In this document: positions 47,896 through 60,740 of the stretch, piece by piece | Layout: each line of letters opens with the position of its first letter | Position numbering within the stretch: the stretch's first letter is position 1 | Assembly (NCBI RefSeq): GCF_014066305.1 | Contig: NW_023501113.1 | Span: 1 to 64,000, forward strand | DNA from: Letharia columbiana | Taxonomy: Eukaryota > Ascomycota > Lecanoromycetes > Lecanorales > Parmeliaceae | DNA: 64,000 bases | Direction: 5' to 3' | Position numbers and translations under genes: made by a program | Notes under the pieces: generated by a model | Seen by the model: only the letters and a program-made list of their open reading frames with translations | Told to the model about the DNA's origin: nothing | The model's database searches: none

Positions 47896-50272
47896 GTGCC
47901 CAATAACCCATTCGCTTTTTCGCCGGGGCGATTGAATAAGATCCTCAGTCCAAAGTCGATGGCCTCATACAGAGAATCGTCCGCAGCAGCCTTCTCAATC
48001 AAAGAGCCATCACCCTCGATGTTTGAACCAAACTATGCGTCAGACTCTCCCTATCCCTTTCTTCGCAGCTACAAGCTGGATAGCACCATTTCAGAGGTAT
48101 ATGAAGACGAGCTGTACAAGCCATCAATGCAAAATGTGCCAAAAACTATTTCGCCAAAGGACGCGCTGCTGGAAGATTTGGACGCGCTGCTAGAGGACTT
48201 GAACGACGCAGAAGAAGATGATATGGCTTACCTTTTCACGAAATCTGAAATGCCTGGAGTCTCTGCTCTAAATCCAGGGAATGTATTGCATAAAGACAAG
48301 AACAACAATCAGACCGAGAAGGTCGAGCCTCTTGCCACTAAGAATCATCCCTCAAAACCTAGACGACTCGATCGTCCCTCAAGATCACAAAGATTATTAC
48401 GAGGAACATTAGGAAAAATGGAGGCGCCGCCTTCCGATGAGGACTCCCCGCCGGGACACGAGCCCTCTGAAGGCTTGGAAGCTCTGCCTGAAATGCTCCT
48501 ACAACCAGACACTAGGCCCATCTCTCATGAACAGCTTGTAGTAGAACTGGAGGGTATCTGGGCTGGCTTAGTCATGGTGGAAGCTAAGTGTACTGATATT
48601 GACGAAAGCCAATCAGCTGCCGCCCAGGAGAAGGACCCCTCCAAAAAGACTGACTTGAAGAACGATCAGTGGCAGTCACTCATTGCACTTCACAAACAAT
48701 TATTGCATGAGCACCACGACTTTTTTCTCGCCTCCCAACATCCTTCAGCGAGTCCAGCTCTAAGCAGATTAGCAGCCAATTACTCAATGCCGGCTCGAAT
48801 GTGGCGACACGGGGACAAGCTGTACAATCCACCAATGCAAAATGTACCAAAAACCATTTCGCCAAAAGACGCGCTTCTAGATGGCATCAGGCGCCTTTCT
48901 CGCAAAGTCTCCCCTGGTTTATCGAGGCCAGCGACCTTCAAGAGGCAGGAAGGAGAAAAACGAGAAAGGTTGACTCCCGTGGAATCTACTTCAGGAGTCG
49001 GTAGTCTCCTAAGGACCAAACAAGGATTGGTTGGCTTTGCGAATGGTTCCAGAATCGCCGCCATGGCTGACACGGGATCAAGAACGAATGTAATATCTGC
49101 ATCTTATGCGAAGAAGCTGGACCTCAGTATCGAGGGGCTGCCATCTACCTTTGCAATCGGCAGTTCACGCAAGATTCAATCCCTCGGTAAGTACATACCT
49201 ATATGCTGTATTTCCTTGTGAAGGCCTTGCCAGTAGCGAATATGGCATTCGAGCTAACGCCATTGATCTCTCGTTTCTCAGGAACTGTGTCTCTTCATTG
49301 GACTTTTGCCGATAAACCGAAAGAGTCTTTCCCAATTCTTTGTCACGTTCTACCACATTGCACGTACGAGCTGATATTAGGGAACTCTTTTCTGACAGCC
49401 ACAAAGACTTTGACCGAATTCTGCCATCGTCTTACCAAATGCCTCTTCAGAGCGGTCAACAACATTCCGCACTTCAGCTTTCTGGGCGAAACATGTCAAC
49501 GACTGCATGGAACCTTGGCCGACAACCTCTTAGTCCTTGCGATACCTGACACAGGAGCGGATAGGAATGTTATGAGCTTGCAATATGCCTTGGAAAATGG
49601 CCTCGAAATCCAAAGAGGGCCGAAGCACTGTGGCCCCCTCCAATTCGCGGATGGGAGTTATGATCTGACTGTAGGGCAAGTGAAAACCCACTGGACTTTC
49701 GCAAGTGGCGAAAGGATCCCGGTAACCTTTGAGGTTCTAAAATACTGCTGCTCAGACGTCATCATCGGAGAGGACATCCTGACCGAGCATAATGTCTTTC
49801 AAAAACATGAAGCATCAATTTTCCAGACTGCGGCCGTCGAAGATGATTGTTTCGAATTGGCTCCTTTTGATTTTGTGAATTCTTGGCAGAAAGGTTGCGA
49901 GAAACTGATGGTCAAGGCTGCGTGGAGGCGGACGAAAGGTATGCAGCCAAGGACCGAGATAACGTAACACTCTCTGACCTACGTAATCCAGATGATTCAT
50001 ATCATCGCAATGGAACACCAAGCGAGAATGTTCACTTCGAAGAGCAGCACCGTCGTAACATCTGGAATCACAAGTACGCCTTCGGAACCAACGCGTCTTT
50101 GGGTGAAAGAGAACTAGAGCGAGCCCGTAGAGAACGCTACGAATCTATCCACAGCTCACGCCACCTCGAACCTATGGACGACCAGACCTCCGGATATGGG
50201 AATGGGACTCAGCAGCGGGAAGAGCGAATGCCCGTGATTCCCAGCATTCCTACCTCACAAACTCCACGCTAG
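47896..50272 (+). CDS. Two-domain retropepsin-like fungal protein, one intron, late frameshift
   Basis: Exon 1 runs in one frame to 49,186. A 95-nt intron (GTAAGT at 49,187, branch gctaac, TTTCTCAG ending 49,281) joins in frame to exon 2. Two retropepsin-like (clan AA aspartic protease-like) units are visible. The first has ADTGSRTNVIS (DTG at 49,069) with YELILGNSFL downstream; the second has PDTGADRNVMS (DTG at 49,548) with SDVIIGEDIL. The first ~370 residues are low-complexity and acidic. Near 49,915-49,930 the frame changes by one base. The family-like tail then follows in another phase (VEADERYAAKDRDNVTLSDL, later HRRNIWNHKY and RELERARRERYE) to 50,272. Exon 1 is open upstream to about 47,765 but has no ATG there. 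The first in-frame ATG is at 47,959, so an upstream exon or a truncation is possible. Domain calls are firm; catalytic activity is not implied. Confidence 0.7.
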
Positions 50273-51405
50273 CTCTGTGCTGCCATTACTCCTTCGCCGG
50301 ACGTAGTGAACCCGACGACGACTGTCTTTTCAATGAACTGTGAATTCTTGCTGCAGCTTCTTTCTATGCGTCGGGGTGTTACAGAGCCTTTTGGATTCTG
50401 AGCAATGCTGATTTTTGAATAATGGGATGTCTGCATCGTCAAGGTTAGGAGCCTTTTACCTCGGATTTGCTCAAGGCTCTGGTGGCTAGCTAGGAATGTC
50501 TTTTGTTTTACGTTTGTAAGTCGCGCCATGATTGTCATGTACCTCGATCTCTAGAGAATCTTATAAATTCGACGAAGTATAATTGAAGTTTACTTCCCCT
50601 CCTCGTCTTCTATTTATTTTCGCGCGCGCGTAAATATATATAACGCTAGCCCAAGAATACGCAGTTTAAACTTTCGATCGAGAATCGAATTCATCTTACT
50701 TATCTACTCTTCGAAGTTGAAAATATTTATTAATTTAATTTAACCCCCTCGCTAAAAGAAAACGCGGAGTAGCCACAAGAAACAGGAAAGACATCAATAT
50801 GTGCATATATCACAGCCCACAAAATCTCACATCTGCCCAACACACACCCCTAATGCTCTCAAGCCGTGCGCGCCGAAGCTGACCCCTAGGCTATCTGACT
50901 ATCTGCTTTACTGCAATCTCTCGTTCTCAATCTCCCTCTGACAGCTCTACAACAGCCCCCCTCCTCCCCTTTCTTCATAATAGATACTTGAATACCCTCC
51001 CCCCCCCTTAAAATATACTCTCTAGCTTATAACCTATTAAAAAAATATAAGACGTACTTCGCTACTCGTATCTACTATAAATTCTCTCTATAACGTACGT
51101 ACTAATCGCGATTCTTCTCTCTCTCTAATAAGCCTTCGAATATAGAATAAAATGCCCTTCTAGGGGATTTTGATACGATAGTATCGAAAAACTTCAGCGG
51201 CTCTTTTAGTCTTCTTATCCCTAAATCCAGCGTCTCTGATCTCGGACCACGGTTGAAGTGAGGAATGGGATGGGAAGCTTAGCTTTCCAAAAGAGGGATC
51301 GAGAGATGGAGATGTCGTTTCTGGAGAGAACGATTGGGGCAAAGATCGTGGATAGTTGCACCTAGCTAGCTAGAGGGAACGTAGTATAATAGGACTTCCA
51401 CTTTT
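50273..51405. other. Spacer between island genes
   Basis: 50,273-50,560 is probable 3' flank. 50,560-50,760 and 51,005-51,150 are AT-rich with CpG-containing runs (cgcgcgcgcg at about 50,622). 50,760-51,000 is C-rich and not RIP-mutated. No gene is recognised, and the expected N-terminal half of the downstream kinase is not found here. Confidence 0.5.
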
Positions 51406-52053
51406 CCTGCGAATATTCGAGGGGTCGAGACACGGTGACCAGCGAAAGTGGCCGATTTTGGCTTCTCTACGAAGGTCACGGAAGATGGTCTAGTCAGTCT
51501 ACCATGCTCTATGCCTTGGTATGCCCCCGAATATCATCCACGCAGATTTTCCTACGCCGCAGCCCAAAGATGTGATTTTTTCTCTTTTGGTATGCTTTTT
51601 TTATGGCTTCTCTTCCATCGAGACCTCCTGCGCAAATCGCAAAGCTTGCAGTCGATGCCTGGAAATGACTCACTTTTTGGGAGCCTGGAAGATGATTCTT
51701 CGCCATTAGCTGATGTTCCGATTGAATACACCTTACTTGAGAGCTTGAAAAGGGAAAAGAGGCTAATCGCATTTACTTACGAGATGATTGAATCAATGGC
51801 GAGTTTCGGGGATCAACAGAAATCCAACATGAAGTTGTTCTTTCGTTCAACTCTTGCAGACGATCCGGAACAGCGAGCGGATAGTTTCCTTGAATTAATT
51901 CAGATACTGACCACCCGACACGCTGATAAGCGTCAGCGATCTCGGCACACAACTCGACACACAATACATCCAACCAGCTCGGTCCCTAGACATGGCCCCA
52001 CGGATCCTGAGCTCGAGTTAGCTCAAACGTCGATATATCAGATTCATACGTAG
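51406..52053 (+). pseudogene. C-terminal half of a protein kinase
   Basis: The frame from 51,448 reads VADFGFSTKV (DFG activation-loop start), then PWYAPEYHPRRFSYAAAQRC (the APE-type motif) and DFFSFGMLFLWLLF (the DxxSFG helix F). A C-lobe with FRSTLADDPEQRAD follows, where the conserved DPxxR Arg is seen. It ends at 52,053 after about 200 residues. The same frame continues upstream only to about 51,406 (ANIRGVET, standing where ENILVFE is usual) and is crossed by TGA at 51,436. No HRD loop, VAIK lysine or glycine loop is present. It therefore lacks the N-lobe and catalytic Asp, and cannot phosphorylate as it stands. It resembles kinase-like proteins common in Pezizomycotina genomes. Confidence 0.7.
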
Positions 52054-52660
52054 GATCTCTGTCATGCTGGGAGGCCACCGTTCGTGATCAGTCGATCGAT
52101 AAGTATAATACTTTCTATTTCTGCGGATGATTAATGTAATATCTGCGTGACATAATCGCGCTAGCTGATCTGCCTTTTTCATTAAGTTTGGTTTCCTTCT
52201 GGCGAACTGCTGTGCTTTTGGTTTCGCTGCGCAAGGCATTCTCTAGCTTTCCTGTTAATTCGACGGCAACGTCCTTAGCAGAGAACGGCTAGGGAAATTT
52301 GTATAGACGAGCACCGATATATCTCTGAAATTCCTGCTCTACTTCTGGATTCCCTTCATCTCGTCTTCCTCACACTTTTTCGTTCCATTTTTGGACCGTC
52401 CCTCCAGCTCCATTTTTGGAAAACAACCCCACCCCCACAAAACCTAACCTTACAAAGCTCCAATTTTGGCCCACTTCCTACGCTCCGATTCTGGCACTGG
52501 GAGAGTAGGGACGCCTCTGATTCGCTGGGTTCGTCCTCGGAAGGCTACACACCCTGAGACAGTGTATTAACTGGAAGGTTATATAAATGTCGAGTGTAAG
52601 CAAGCTTAAAACGTCTGAAAATTCAACGGCTACACAACTTAAAAGATACACAAATCCAAT
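52054..52660. other. GC-normal spacer with repeated ccatttttgg motif
   Basis: No gene recognised. 52,385-52,500 has ccatttttgg twice and the similar ccaattttgg and cgattctggc, each after ctc or gtt. The island ends at about 52,640. Confidence 0.5.
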
Positions 52661-54727
52661 TACTATATAGAATTAGAAATTTCAGTATTATCTTATACTC
52701 TAGATAATAGTATATCATTGAATTGAAAGCATATACTCGAAGGATATATATTCTTCGAGTTAAAATACTATCTCAAGGTATAGCCTTATAAAGACGAATT
52801 TAGAAAATTATAAAATGTTTCTACTCTATTAATATTAGAGCTTTTTAAATTATTAAAATATCGAGATAAATATATAATAGAATAGTTTCTCTAGTATATA
52901 TAATTAATACGTAAGATTAGAAAAGTTAATAATTAATCTAAAACTTTATAAGATAAATTAAATTCTATTAGATATATAGACTTTATAAACGATTATTATA
53001 TAATTCTTAAAGTATATTATATTATTAAGCGTAATTATTATATATTTAAAATAAGAAAAAGAATAAAGTTCGCGAGGTTAAAAAGAATAACGGCGATCGA
53101 AGTATCGCTATAATAAATATTTATTATTAAGATTATTATTACGAATTAATTCTTTATACTCGATATATCTTTCTAATTAAATCTTAACGCGTCTATCTTC
53201 GTATATATCTACTCTACGAGTATATAGATTAATAAATATCTTTTATATTATATTATATTTATAAGTTATATTATATTATTTCTTAATAAATAATAATAAT
53301 ATCTAGCTCTACTTTATAGAATATCTAGATATTATTTTAGACGTTTATATAAAGTTTATATTAATATTTAATAATATAACGCTTTAAGCTAGCTCTTATA
53401 TATACTCGTTAATTATCGAATACTATTTAATTAAAAACTTATATTTAAATTAATTCTTTTAATAGATCTATCGATCTTATTATATTTAACTCTATAAGAG
53501 ATTAAAAGTAATTATAAGAGATCGAGAAATAAGTTGTCGGCGATAACGTACTATTTATAACTATATTAGATCTAGAAGTAATAATATAGCGTATTATTAT
53601 TAATATAACTATTATTATAGCTATTAATATAACTATTATAAAAGAAAGAATAAATATTAAAATAGCTAAAGCTAGATTAAGATCTTCTTTATTTACTTCG
53701 TAAATAACTTCGTAGTAATTAAATTAGCCTTCTTCTTAGTCTTCTTAATAGTAAATATTATCTATTATATTTCTTATCTTATAATCGAAAAATAAGAGAT
53801 AGAGATTAGAGAAGATTAGCTAATTTAACGATATCGATAACGTATAAATATTTATTAATCGTATTCGAAGCGTAATTAGTTATAAAAGTTATCGATTAAT
53901 ATAAACTTATCTTTAAAGTATATTAAGAAAAATAGTATTTAAATAATATTATTATAAACTTATAGAAGATTTTAAATTAGATTTAAATTAAGTTACTATT
54001 ATTAAGCTATAGTATATCGTAATTCTTAAGTAATTTAAATCTCGCTATATCGATCTTATTATTTAATTAAAGACTTATTATTATACTCGAAAAGATATAA
54101 CTAATAAAAAGAATACTATAAGCTACGTTTAAAAGATATTATATATTACTAAGAGTCTTAATTAAAACGATTACGTTAAGTTTAAAATTAATATAATCTT
54201 CTATTATTTCGAATTAAGTCTTTAATAAATATTTAACTTATTATTAAATTTAAATAGCTTTATTAATTAAGTATAGATATAATAGTAGAATTATTTTAAG
54301 ATTTATACTAGCTATAAAAAACTATGTTTATTTAATCTCTACTCGAGATTTTAATAAATCTATTAATCTCGTTTATAGTAATAATAATAATAGTATAAAC
54401 TCTTATATTTATATCGTTAGTTATAGTTATAGATATAGTCGTAATTATAACTTATATATTCGTAAATCTATTAAGATAAAGAAGAAAAGATTTATATATA
54501 CGATATATCGGTCGATAGCTATTATATAATCTCTATATATTATCTCGTAGAATATATACTATATCGCTATAATAATACTTATAACGATAGTAGAAATAAG
54601 ACTATAGTCTATTAAATCTCTATAGGCGACGATTATCGATATACTTATAAAGGCTATATTTACTATTATTAAAGAATATCGAATAATATATATTTAAACG
54701 AATTAAAATCGTTCGATTATTATATTA
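52661..54727. other. RIP-degraded AT-rich DNA
   Basis: No readable gene. A plus-strand patch near 54,290-54,340 faintly recalls a retroelement zinc-knuckle region but is too degraded to call. 54,655-54,715 (gaatatcgaataatatatat, aacgaattaaaatcgttcg) is the reverse complement of the 10,430 and 35,290 segments of family A. Confidence 0.5.
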
Positions 54728-55800
54728 GTCGAAAAGGTATAATATAATATAAAATATTAATTTATTATACTATACTCTAATATAATATAAGTTATTAAAA
54801 TTTATATTATTTTATATCTAATATAATATAAAATCTTAATAAAATATTCTACGATATAATATATCTATAATATTATATTATAAAATAATATATATATAAA
54901 ATATTTCAACTAAAATTTCTATATTTAGATATATTTATTCGATAAATTTAATATAATAGCTATTACTACTATATCTATTACTACTATAGCTATCTATTAT
55001 AACTATCTCTACTATAGCTACTACTATTAATATCTATTACTATTATATCTATTACTATTATATCTATTACTATTATATCTACTATTATTATATCTATTAC
55101 TATTATATCTACTACTATTATATCTATTACTATTATATCTATTACTATTATATCTACTATTATTATATCTACTACTATTATATCTACTACTACTATATCT
55201 ATTACTATTATATCTATTATTATTATATCTACTACTATTATAACTATTACTATTTATTATTAAAATAGTCTACTATTATATAATAAATATAATAGTAGTA
55301 GATAAATTAAGAATTTATATTTTAAAATCTTAAATTCTTATAAATTCATATCTCTAATTATATTTTTATATCTCTTTATTAAATCTTAGAGTATAAAAAT
55401 ATAATTTATTATTCTTTAGAGTATAAAAATATAATTTACTATAGTATTAACTTATAGCTATAGCTAGACGTCTATATTATATCTATAAAAGTATATTTTC
55501 TTAGAGTATAAAAATATAATATATTAAAGTAAGACGTCTATATTATATCTATAGAAGTATATTTTCTTAAGATATAAAAATATAATATATTAAAGTAAGG
55601 CGTTTATAATATATCTATAGAAGTATATAATATACTTATTAAAAAGATATAAAATATTTTATAAAATATTTTATATTAAGTAATATTATATCGTATTTAA
55701 ATATAATATAAATAAAGTCGAATATTATATTATTTTTCTAATATAAATTCGAAATCTTAATAAAATATTCTATAATATAATATATTTATAATATTATACT
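54728..55800 (+). repeat. Cluster of dispersed repeats (shared with 7.9-8.27 kb and 63.4 kb)
   Basis: tagtcgaaaaggtataatat at 54,728 and a related copy at about 55,637 both lead to aatcttaataaaatattcta. The 55,637 copy aligns closely with 63,423-63,572. Between the two copies are the 15-bp array and repeated gagtataaaaatataat (about 55,385-55,600), the RIP form of ggtatgaaaatgtaa seen at 59.3 kb. Confidence 0.6.
54955..55260 (+). repeat. 15-bp minisatellite (atatctattactatt)
   Basis: About 20 near-perfect tandem units, varying tact/tatt and ctac/ctat. A looser complement of the same array is at 7,890-8,030. Confidence 0.85.
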
Positions 55801-56049
55801 CTTAGCGTAATATAGTAATAGTAATAATAGAAAGCGTATAGATTTAATAATAGAGTTATTAGTTATTATATAGCTAATAAAGAATAAAGTACTATTATCT
55901 ATAGCTAGCTATATAAAGAAAATAATAATAAAATATATATAAAAGAATATAAAAGGAATATATATATAGAATATAGAAGGAATTAGATACGCTAATACTT
56001 TTTCTATCTAGTAATATTCAAATATCTCTATTTTAAGATTAAAATTATA

Positions 56050-57620
56050 TACTATTCTAGCTTATTAGTTTAGATCTTTATTTATTAAATCTATTATATT
56101 AATAAAGTTATTAAATTTCGTAGTAATTAATACTTTAATAAGATCGTTAATCTTTATATTCTTTATAAATATATATTTATATCTTAGCGTCTAATTAGTT
56201 ATTAATTCGCGTATAAAATAATAGCTAACGTTAATATAACGTAATCTCTTATAATCTATAGAGTTCTTTATTAAATTAATAGCTTTCTTATTATTATATT
56301 ATATTATAGACGATTTATCTAATTATTATTTAAGCTCTAATAGAATATAATATATTTATATTATATTCTAAGTAGTATTAGAAGTAATTATATATTCGAC
56401 TTTATATATAAATTATACTATAGTCTTCTACTTAGTAGATCTTTAATTAATTAGTTTATTATTTAATATTATAATTATTTTAGCTATTAATCGTACTATA
56501 GATATCTTATTAGTTTAATTAATATCTAAGTATTTAAATAATTATAGAGTTATTATTTTTCTAGTCTTAAAGACTATTTTATATATTCTAGTCTTAACTA
56601 GATATCGTAATATTCTCTTATATATTTATTAATATTTATAATTTAAATTAGAAGAGAATATTATTAGTTTATTAATAGTAAATACTATATTTAATTATAT
56701 CTAAGTAATTAGATAATTAATTTTCTTTAAGTTACTCTTAAATATAATAACGTTCGCTAGATTAGTTATATATATATTAGATATAAAAATAAGATAGTTA
56801 TTTATATTTAATTTTATTAGAGTAAGCGATATATAATACTTCTCTATATTATAAGTTATAAGAATCTTATTAATAAATATAAATTAACTTATTTTAAATA
56901 TTCTTATTAAGCGATTTCTTTCGATCTTTATATCTAGATAGTATATATATAGACTAAGATCTACGATATTAAATTATTTATATAGAAGTCTCTTAATTTA
57001 ATTAATTAATAATTAATTATTAATAATTTTAATATTATTAATATAGATAATTAGAAAGATAATTTCTTTATTTAATTTATAGAGAAATAGATATAAATTA
57101 AATTATAAATATATAAATCTAATTTTAAATAGAAACTCTATTAGCGTCTTATATTACTTATAACTAGATTATTTTAATCTATATAATACTCTAAATAATA
57201 AATAAACTCGATCTTAATCTAATTCGATAAAGTCTTCTAGTTATTCTATATAAATCTTATACTTAAGTTCTATATATAGAAATACTATTATAATATTAAT
57301 TAGATTTACTTTCTAATTATAGTATATAGCTAGAGCTAAAAAAATCTTTTATATAATTAACTTAATAATATCTAAAAAGATTTTGTTATAGTTGATATCT
57401 TCTTATTAAAGAAAGTCTTTAATAATATATCTAATCTTATAGCGTAAGATCTCGTTATTAATACCCAGCTTCTTCTTATAAACTTATCTTCTCTTAAGAA
57501 TAATACGATATATTAGTTTTAATATTAACTTTTATATCTTTATCTTCTATAATAAGTTTTATTACTTTTATATAGCGATTATTTATTAAGATACTTTAGA
57601 TTATTAATCGCTTCTTTATA
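56050..57620 (-). pseudogene. Ty1/copia reverse transcriptase and RNase H remnant
   Basis: On the minus strand, from higher to lower coordinates, degraded copia RT pieces come first: LRYKIRYIIKDFL, NIIIVFLYIELKYKIYIE (for DVKTAFLxGDLxExIYMxQP) and DRVYLLFRVLYRLK (for KALYGLKQ). Then comes the copia RNase H: EYITTSNTT (for EAEYIALSEA), IIYYNNKKAINLIKNSIDYK (for IxxDNxSAIxLxxNPxxHxR) and RYINVSYYFIRELI (for KHIDVRYHFIRE). Position and order are diagnostic of Ty1/copia. Stops are frequent. The element's LTRs could not be delimited; its 5' part probably occupies 57.6-59.2 kb. Confidence 0.85.
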
Positions 57621-59229
57621 AGTATAAGATTTAATATTAATTATAAGCGATATAGCTCGTATTAACTTAATAAATTTCCTCTTTAAAGTATTAAAGTTAG
57701 TTTATTTATCGTCTTAAATAATATTATAATTCTTTAATTTATTCTTAATACGCTATAAGCGTCTTAGTAAATTAGATATAGAAGAATTAGAAATAATACT
57801 CTTCTAATTACTTAATTTAAATAAATTCGAAATATAGTTAGTCTTAAGATTTTCTAAGTCTATAGACGAATTTTAAATTATAACTCTAGAGTCTTCTCTA
57901 AGCGTATTTATTATTATCTTACTATTTATAGCTAAAAAAAAAAAGCTTCTAAGAATAGTAAAATTCTTTTAATAACGATAATAGTATTTATAATATTCTT
58001 ATTCTTTAATATCTTACTTAGCTTATTCTTAATATTACTAAAAGATAGAATAAAAGTCTAAAGAGATCTTTATAAAATATTATATCGTCGTATTAAACGA
58101 GATTTACGTTAATTTTATAATCGATATTAATTAGATTTCTCGTAGTTAAGTAAGATATATTTAAATTATTAAGATTTTATAACTTAGCTCTATCTTATTC
58201 TATTATATATACTAATCGAGAAGAGTAAATTAAATCGCTATATAAGATATTTCGAAGATCTAAGATTATATAAGATAATTAATTATTTTAAAAGCTAGAC
58301 GAGATATAATCTAAAAGATTAAAATATTATTAATCTTCTTTTTTATATAGCTATTAAGATAATAAGATATTAGAAAAAATATAATCTAGAGAAAAGAATA
58401 GCGAATAATCTATATAATTAAAGATCGAAAACTTTATTAAAGTATATAGCGATATATCTATATACTTCTCTTATTATTCGTTTAAAGAGTAAGCGAATTA
58501 TATTATTTACTCTATCGAGATTTAAAAATTCTATATTATCGATTAATTATTAGATATTAAATAAGTAGCTAATATTATAAATAATCGTCTATAACTTATT
58601 TAATTCTTCTTTCTCTTTATCTATCTAACTATCTAAAGTAACTCTTTTATCTATATAATTAAAAAGTAATATTAAAATTCTATTATAAGACTTATAAAGA
58701 AATAAAGTATATACTTTACTAGATAAGCTCTTAGATAAAAAAATCGATATTAAGTAATTAGATAATAAATTAAAGTTTAATAAATTAACTATTATATATA
58801 AAAGTAGAAGAAAGCGAAAATAAGATAGTAATAGAGATAAGAGAATTTCTATTAAAGAATATAGTAATAATTAAAGATAATAGGCTTCTATTATCTTAAT
58901 TAGTAATATATTAAAAAGAAATAAAGAATAAGAATCTTAAATAATAGCGATAGTTATTTAATAGATAGCGATTAATAAACTTTATTAAGCGTTAGATAAT
59001 AATTATTAACTTCGCTATCGATAATAATAGTATAATATTATATTATAAAATAAGATACTTATATTTAACTCTCGAGTTAGTTTACTCGACTTTTATCTAA
59101 TATCTTAAAGCTATTTAAATTTTTATTAGATATAATTAAAGAGATTCTCTTACTTCTATAATCTAATAAACTAAATCGCGAATTCTCTTCTTAATAATTT
59201 AAAGCCTTTATAAAATTTCGAAAGTAGAC
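57621..59229 (-). other. RIP-degraded DNA, probably the 5' part of the copia element
   Basis: Continuous with the copia RT on the minus strand and equally mutated. Integrase and Gag would be expected here, but I could not read them. Confidence 0.35.
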
Positions 59230-59410
59230 TCTTAGATAGCAATTTTAGACTACTATAATAACTTATAAAATTATATCTCTATAGATAATAACTTATATTT
59301 TTATACTCCTATTAATAGTAACTTACAAATTCATACCCCGTTGAGGTATGAAAATGTAAGATGGGGCATGAATTTGTAAGGATCGTATAGTTTGGGGTAT
59401 GAAAATGTAA
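59230..59410. repeat. Array of GGGGTATGA-type motifs with a hairpin
   Basis: cttacaaattcatacccc at 59,322 and ggggcatgaatttgtaag ending about 59,381 form an inverted repeat with 17 of 18 matches. ggtatgaaaatgtaag lies between them and ggggtatgaaaatgtaa follows. Two RIP-mutated units (ataacttataaaattat, ataacttatatttttat) precede. The array crosses from mutated to unmutated DNA. Confidence 0.8.
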
Positions 59411-60740
59411 TTCGCCCGTGCAATGGTGGCGACGAGATAGACTTTCGTCAGCCAAGCCTGATAATAGAGCTGTTCGCAGGGAATTTGACACAAGTGAGCC
59501 TGACAGGCCTTTTCAGCCTCAACATAGACTGGGAAGTTTTCTGCGCCTACATTTGCTATGCAAAGAGCTCTCTTTCACGTCATCGACGTCAAGTTAAAGG
59601 ACGACGAAGGTTGCTAAACCACAACTCCAATTCTAGCAAGCCTCCAATGCCCCCATCTTGAGAAACACTTGAAAGATCTCCATGAGATCTGTGATTGACT
59701 GATCAGCACACTCGGAGGTAGTGTTTAGCGGTGAGAAAGAAGCTCAGTATCGCTCGAGTAATCAGGACCCAAAACGTTATGCTATGCCGCAAGAAAACCT
59801 TCGAGCAGAGAGCGGAACGACCTATATAATCAACCACTGGCAGCCTCAAACTCCCATCCCAGACCCTACCACATCCTACCAACCCCGTCAACCCTAACCT
59901 GCCCTGGGCCAAGCGCCCATGTTATTGTAAATTGCAATTCCTTATACTCAAGATATCCCTGCACAAAAGAGATAGCATTCGATACTCTTGCCCATGTCGT
60001 CCAAATCAACTGTTGTTGCGGGACCAATACGAGATGTACAGTTTCAGGGGTAGTGCCTGCACTGTACGTGTATGCATGTATTCCGAGAGCTGTGTTCCCA
60101 TCGCCTGCCCTCAGTCGCGATGTACATGTATCCGTGGTAGCCTTGAGGCATCTCCGTGTCAGTACCTAAGGGAGTTGATAGAGGATGCTGTGGAAATGAA
60201 TCATGATAGGTGTATCGTACACGCGGAAGTCGAAATGATCCAACGAAAGGTTGTCTATGTGAGCTCTTGCCTCGTAAAAATTCTACGGAATGCCGACATT
60301 ACTTTGAGGGAATCCGGCTTATCTCGTTGATGGTGGTCAGGTTGAGTAGCTGGCTGCTGACTTGTTCTGGTTTCAGAAGTTGGAGAGATCGCCTGAAAGG
60401 TGGCGCTGTAATTGCTACAACCCCGAGAGCCAAATGAGTTAAGGAACCCAATGCCTTGTAGGCTCTCATTGTTGCTCCCCAAGTTCCACTCTTCTCAGCT
60501 GCACGGCATTACCAGAACTACTTATGCGCTTTAGACTAATTTCGAAAGTATCTCATCAGCCCACCTGAATAAATTTGCGGCTATTCGTTACTTTCTTCTC
60601 GCTCATCGCGTCTTCGAACATTTATCCGCCACCATCTCCCCCCACCAAGTAAAATATGTGCTGGGGCGCGGGGCTATCCAGTAGTGGAAAGCTTGCCGAG
60701 TTACGTGATATGGGTGCAGGCTTAGATGTGGCCTATTTTG
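59411..60740. other. GC-normal island without a convincing gene
   Basis: Several frames of 70-130 codons exist on both strands (for example plus 59,932-60,330), but none shows domain-like composition, family resemblance or credible splice structure. An A/C-rich stretch at about 59,840-59,900 and a CpT-rich one near 60,640 are unremarkable. Confidence 0.45.

Noticed and set aside
54290..54560. Zinc-knuckle Gag remnant on the plus strand
   Set aside because: Only a vague resemblance after imagining reversed RIP. The cysteines needed cannot be placed reliably.
59932..60330. 132-codon plus-strand frame as a gene
   Set aside because: Cysteine-rich, irregular composition, no family resemblance, and competing frames on both strands.
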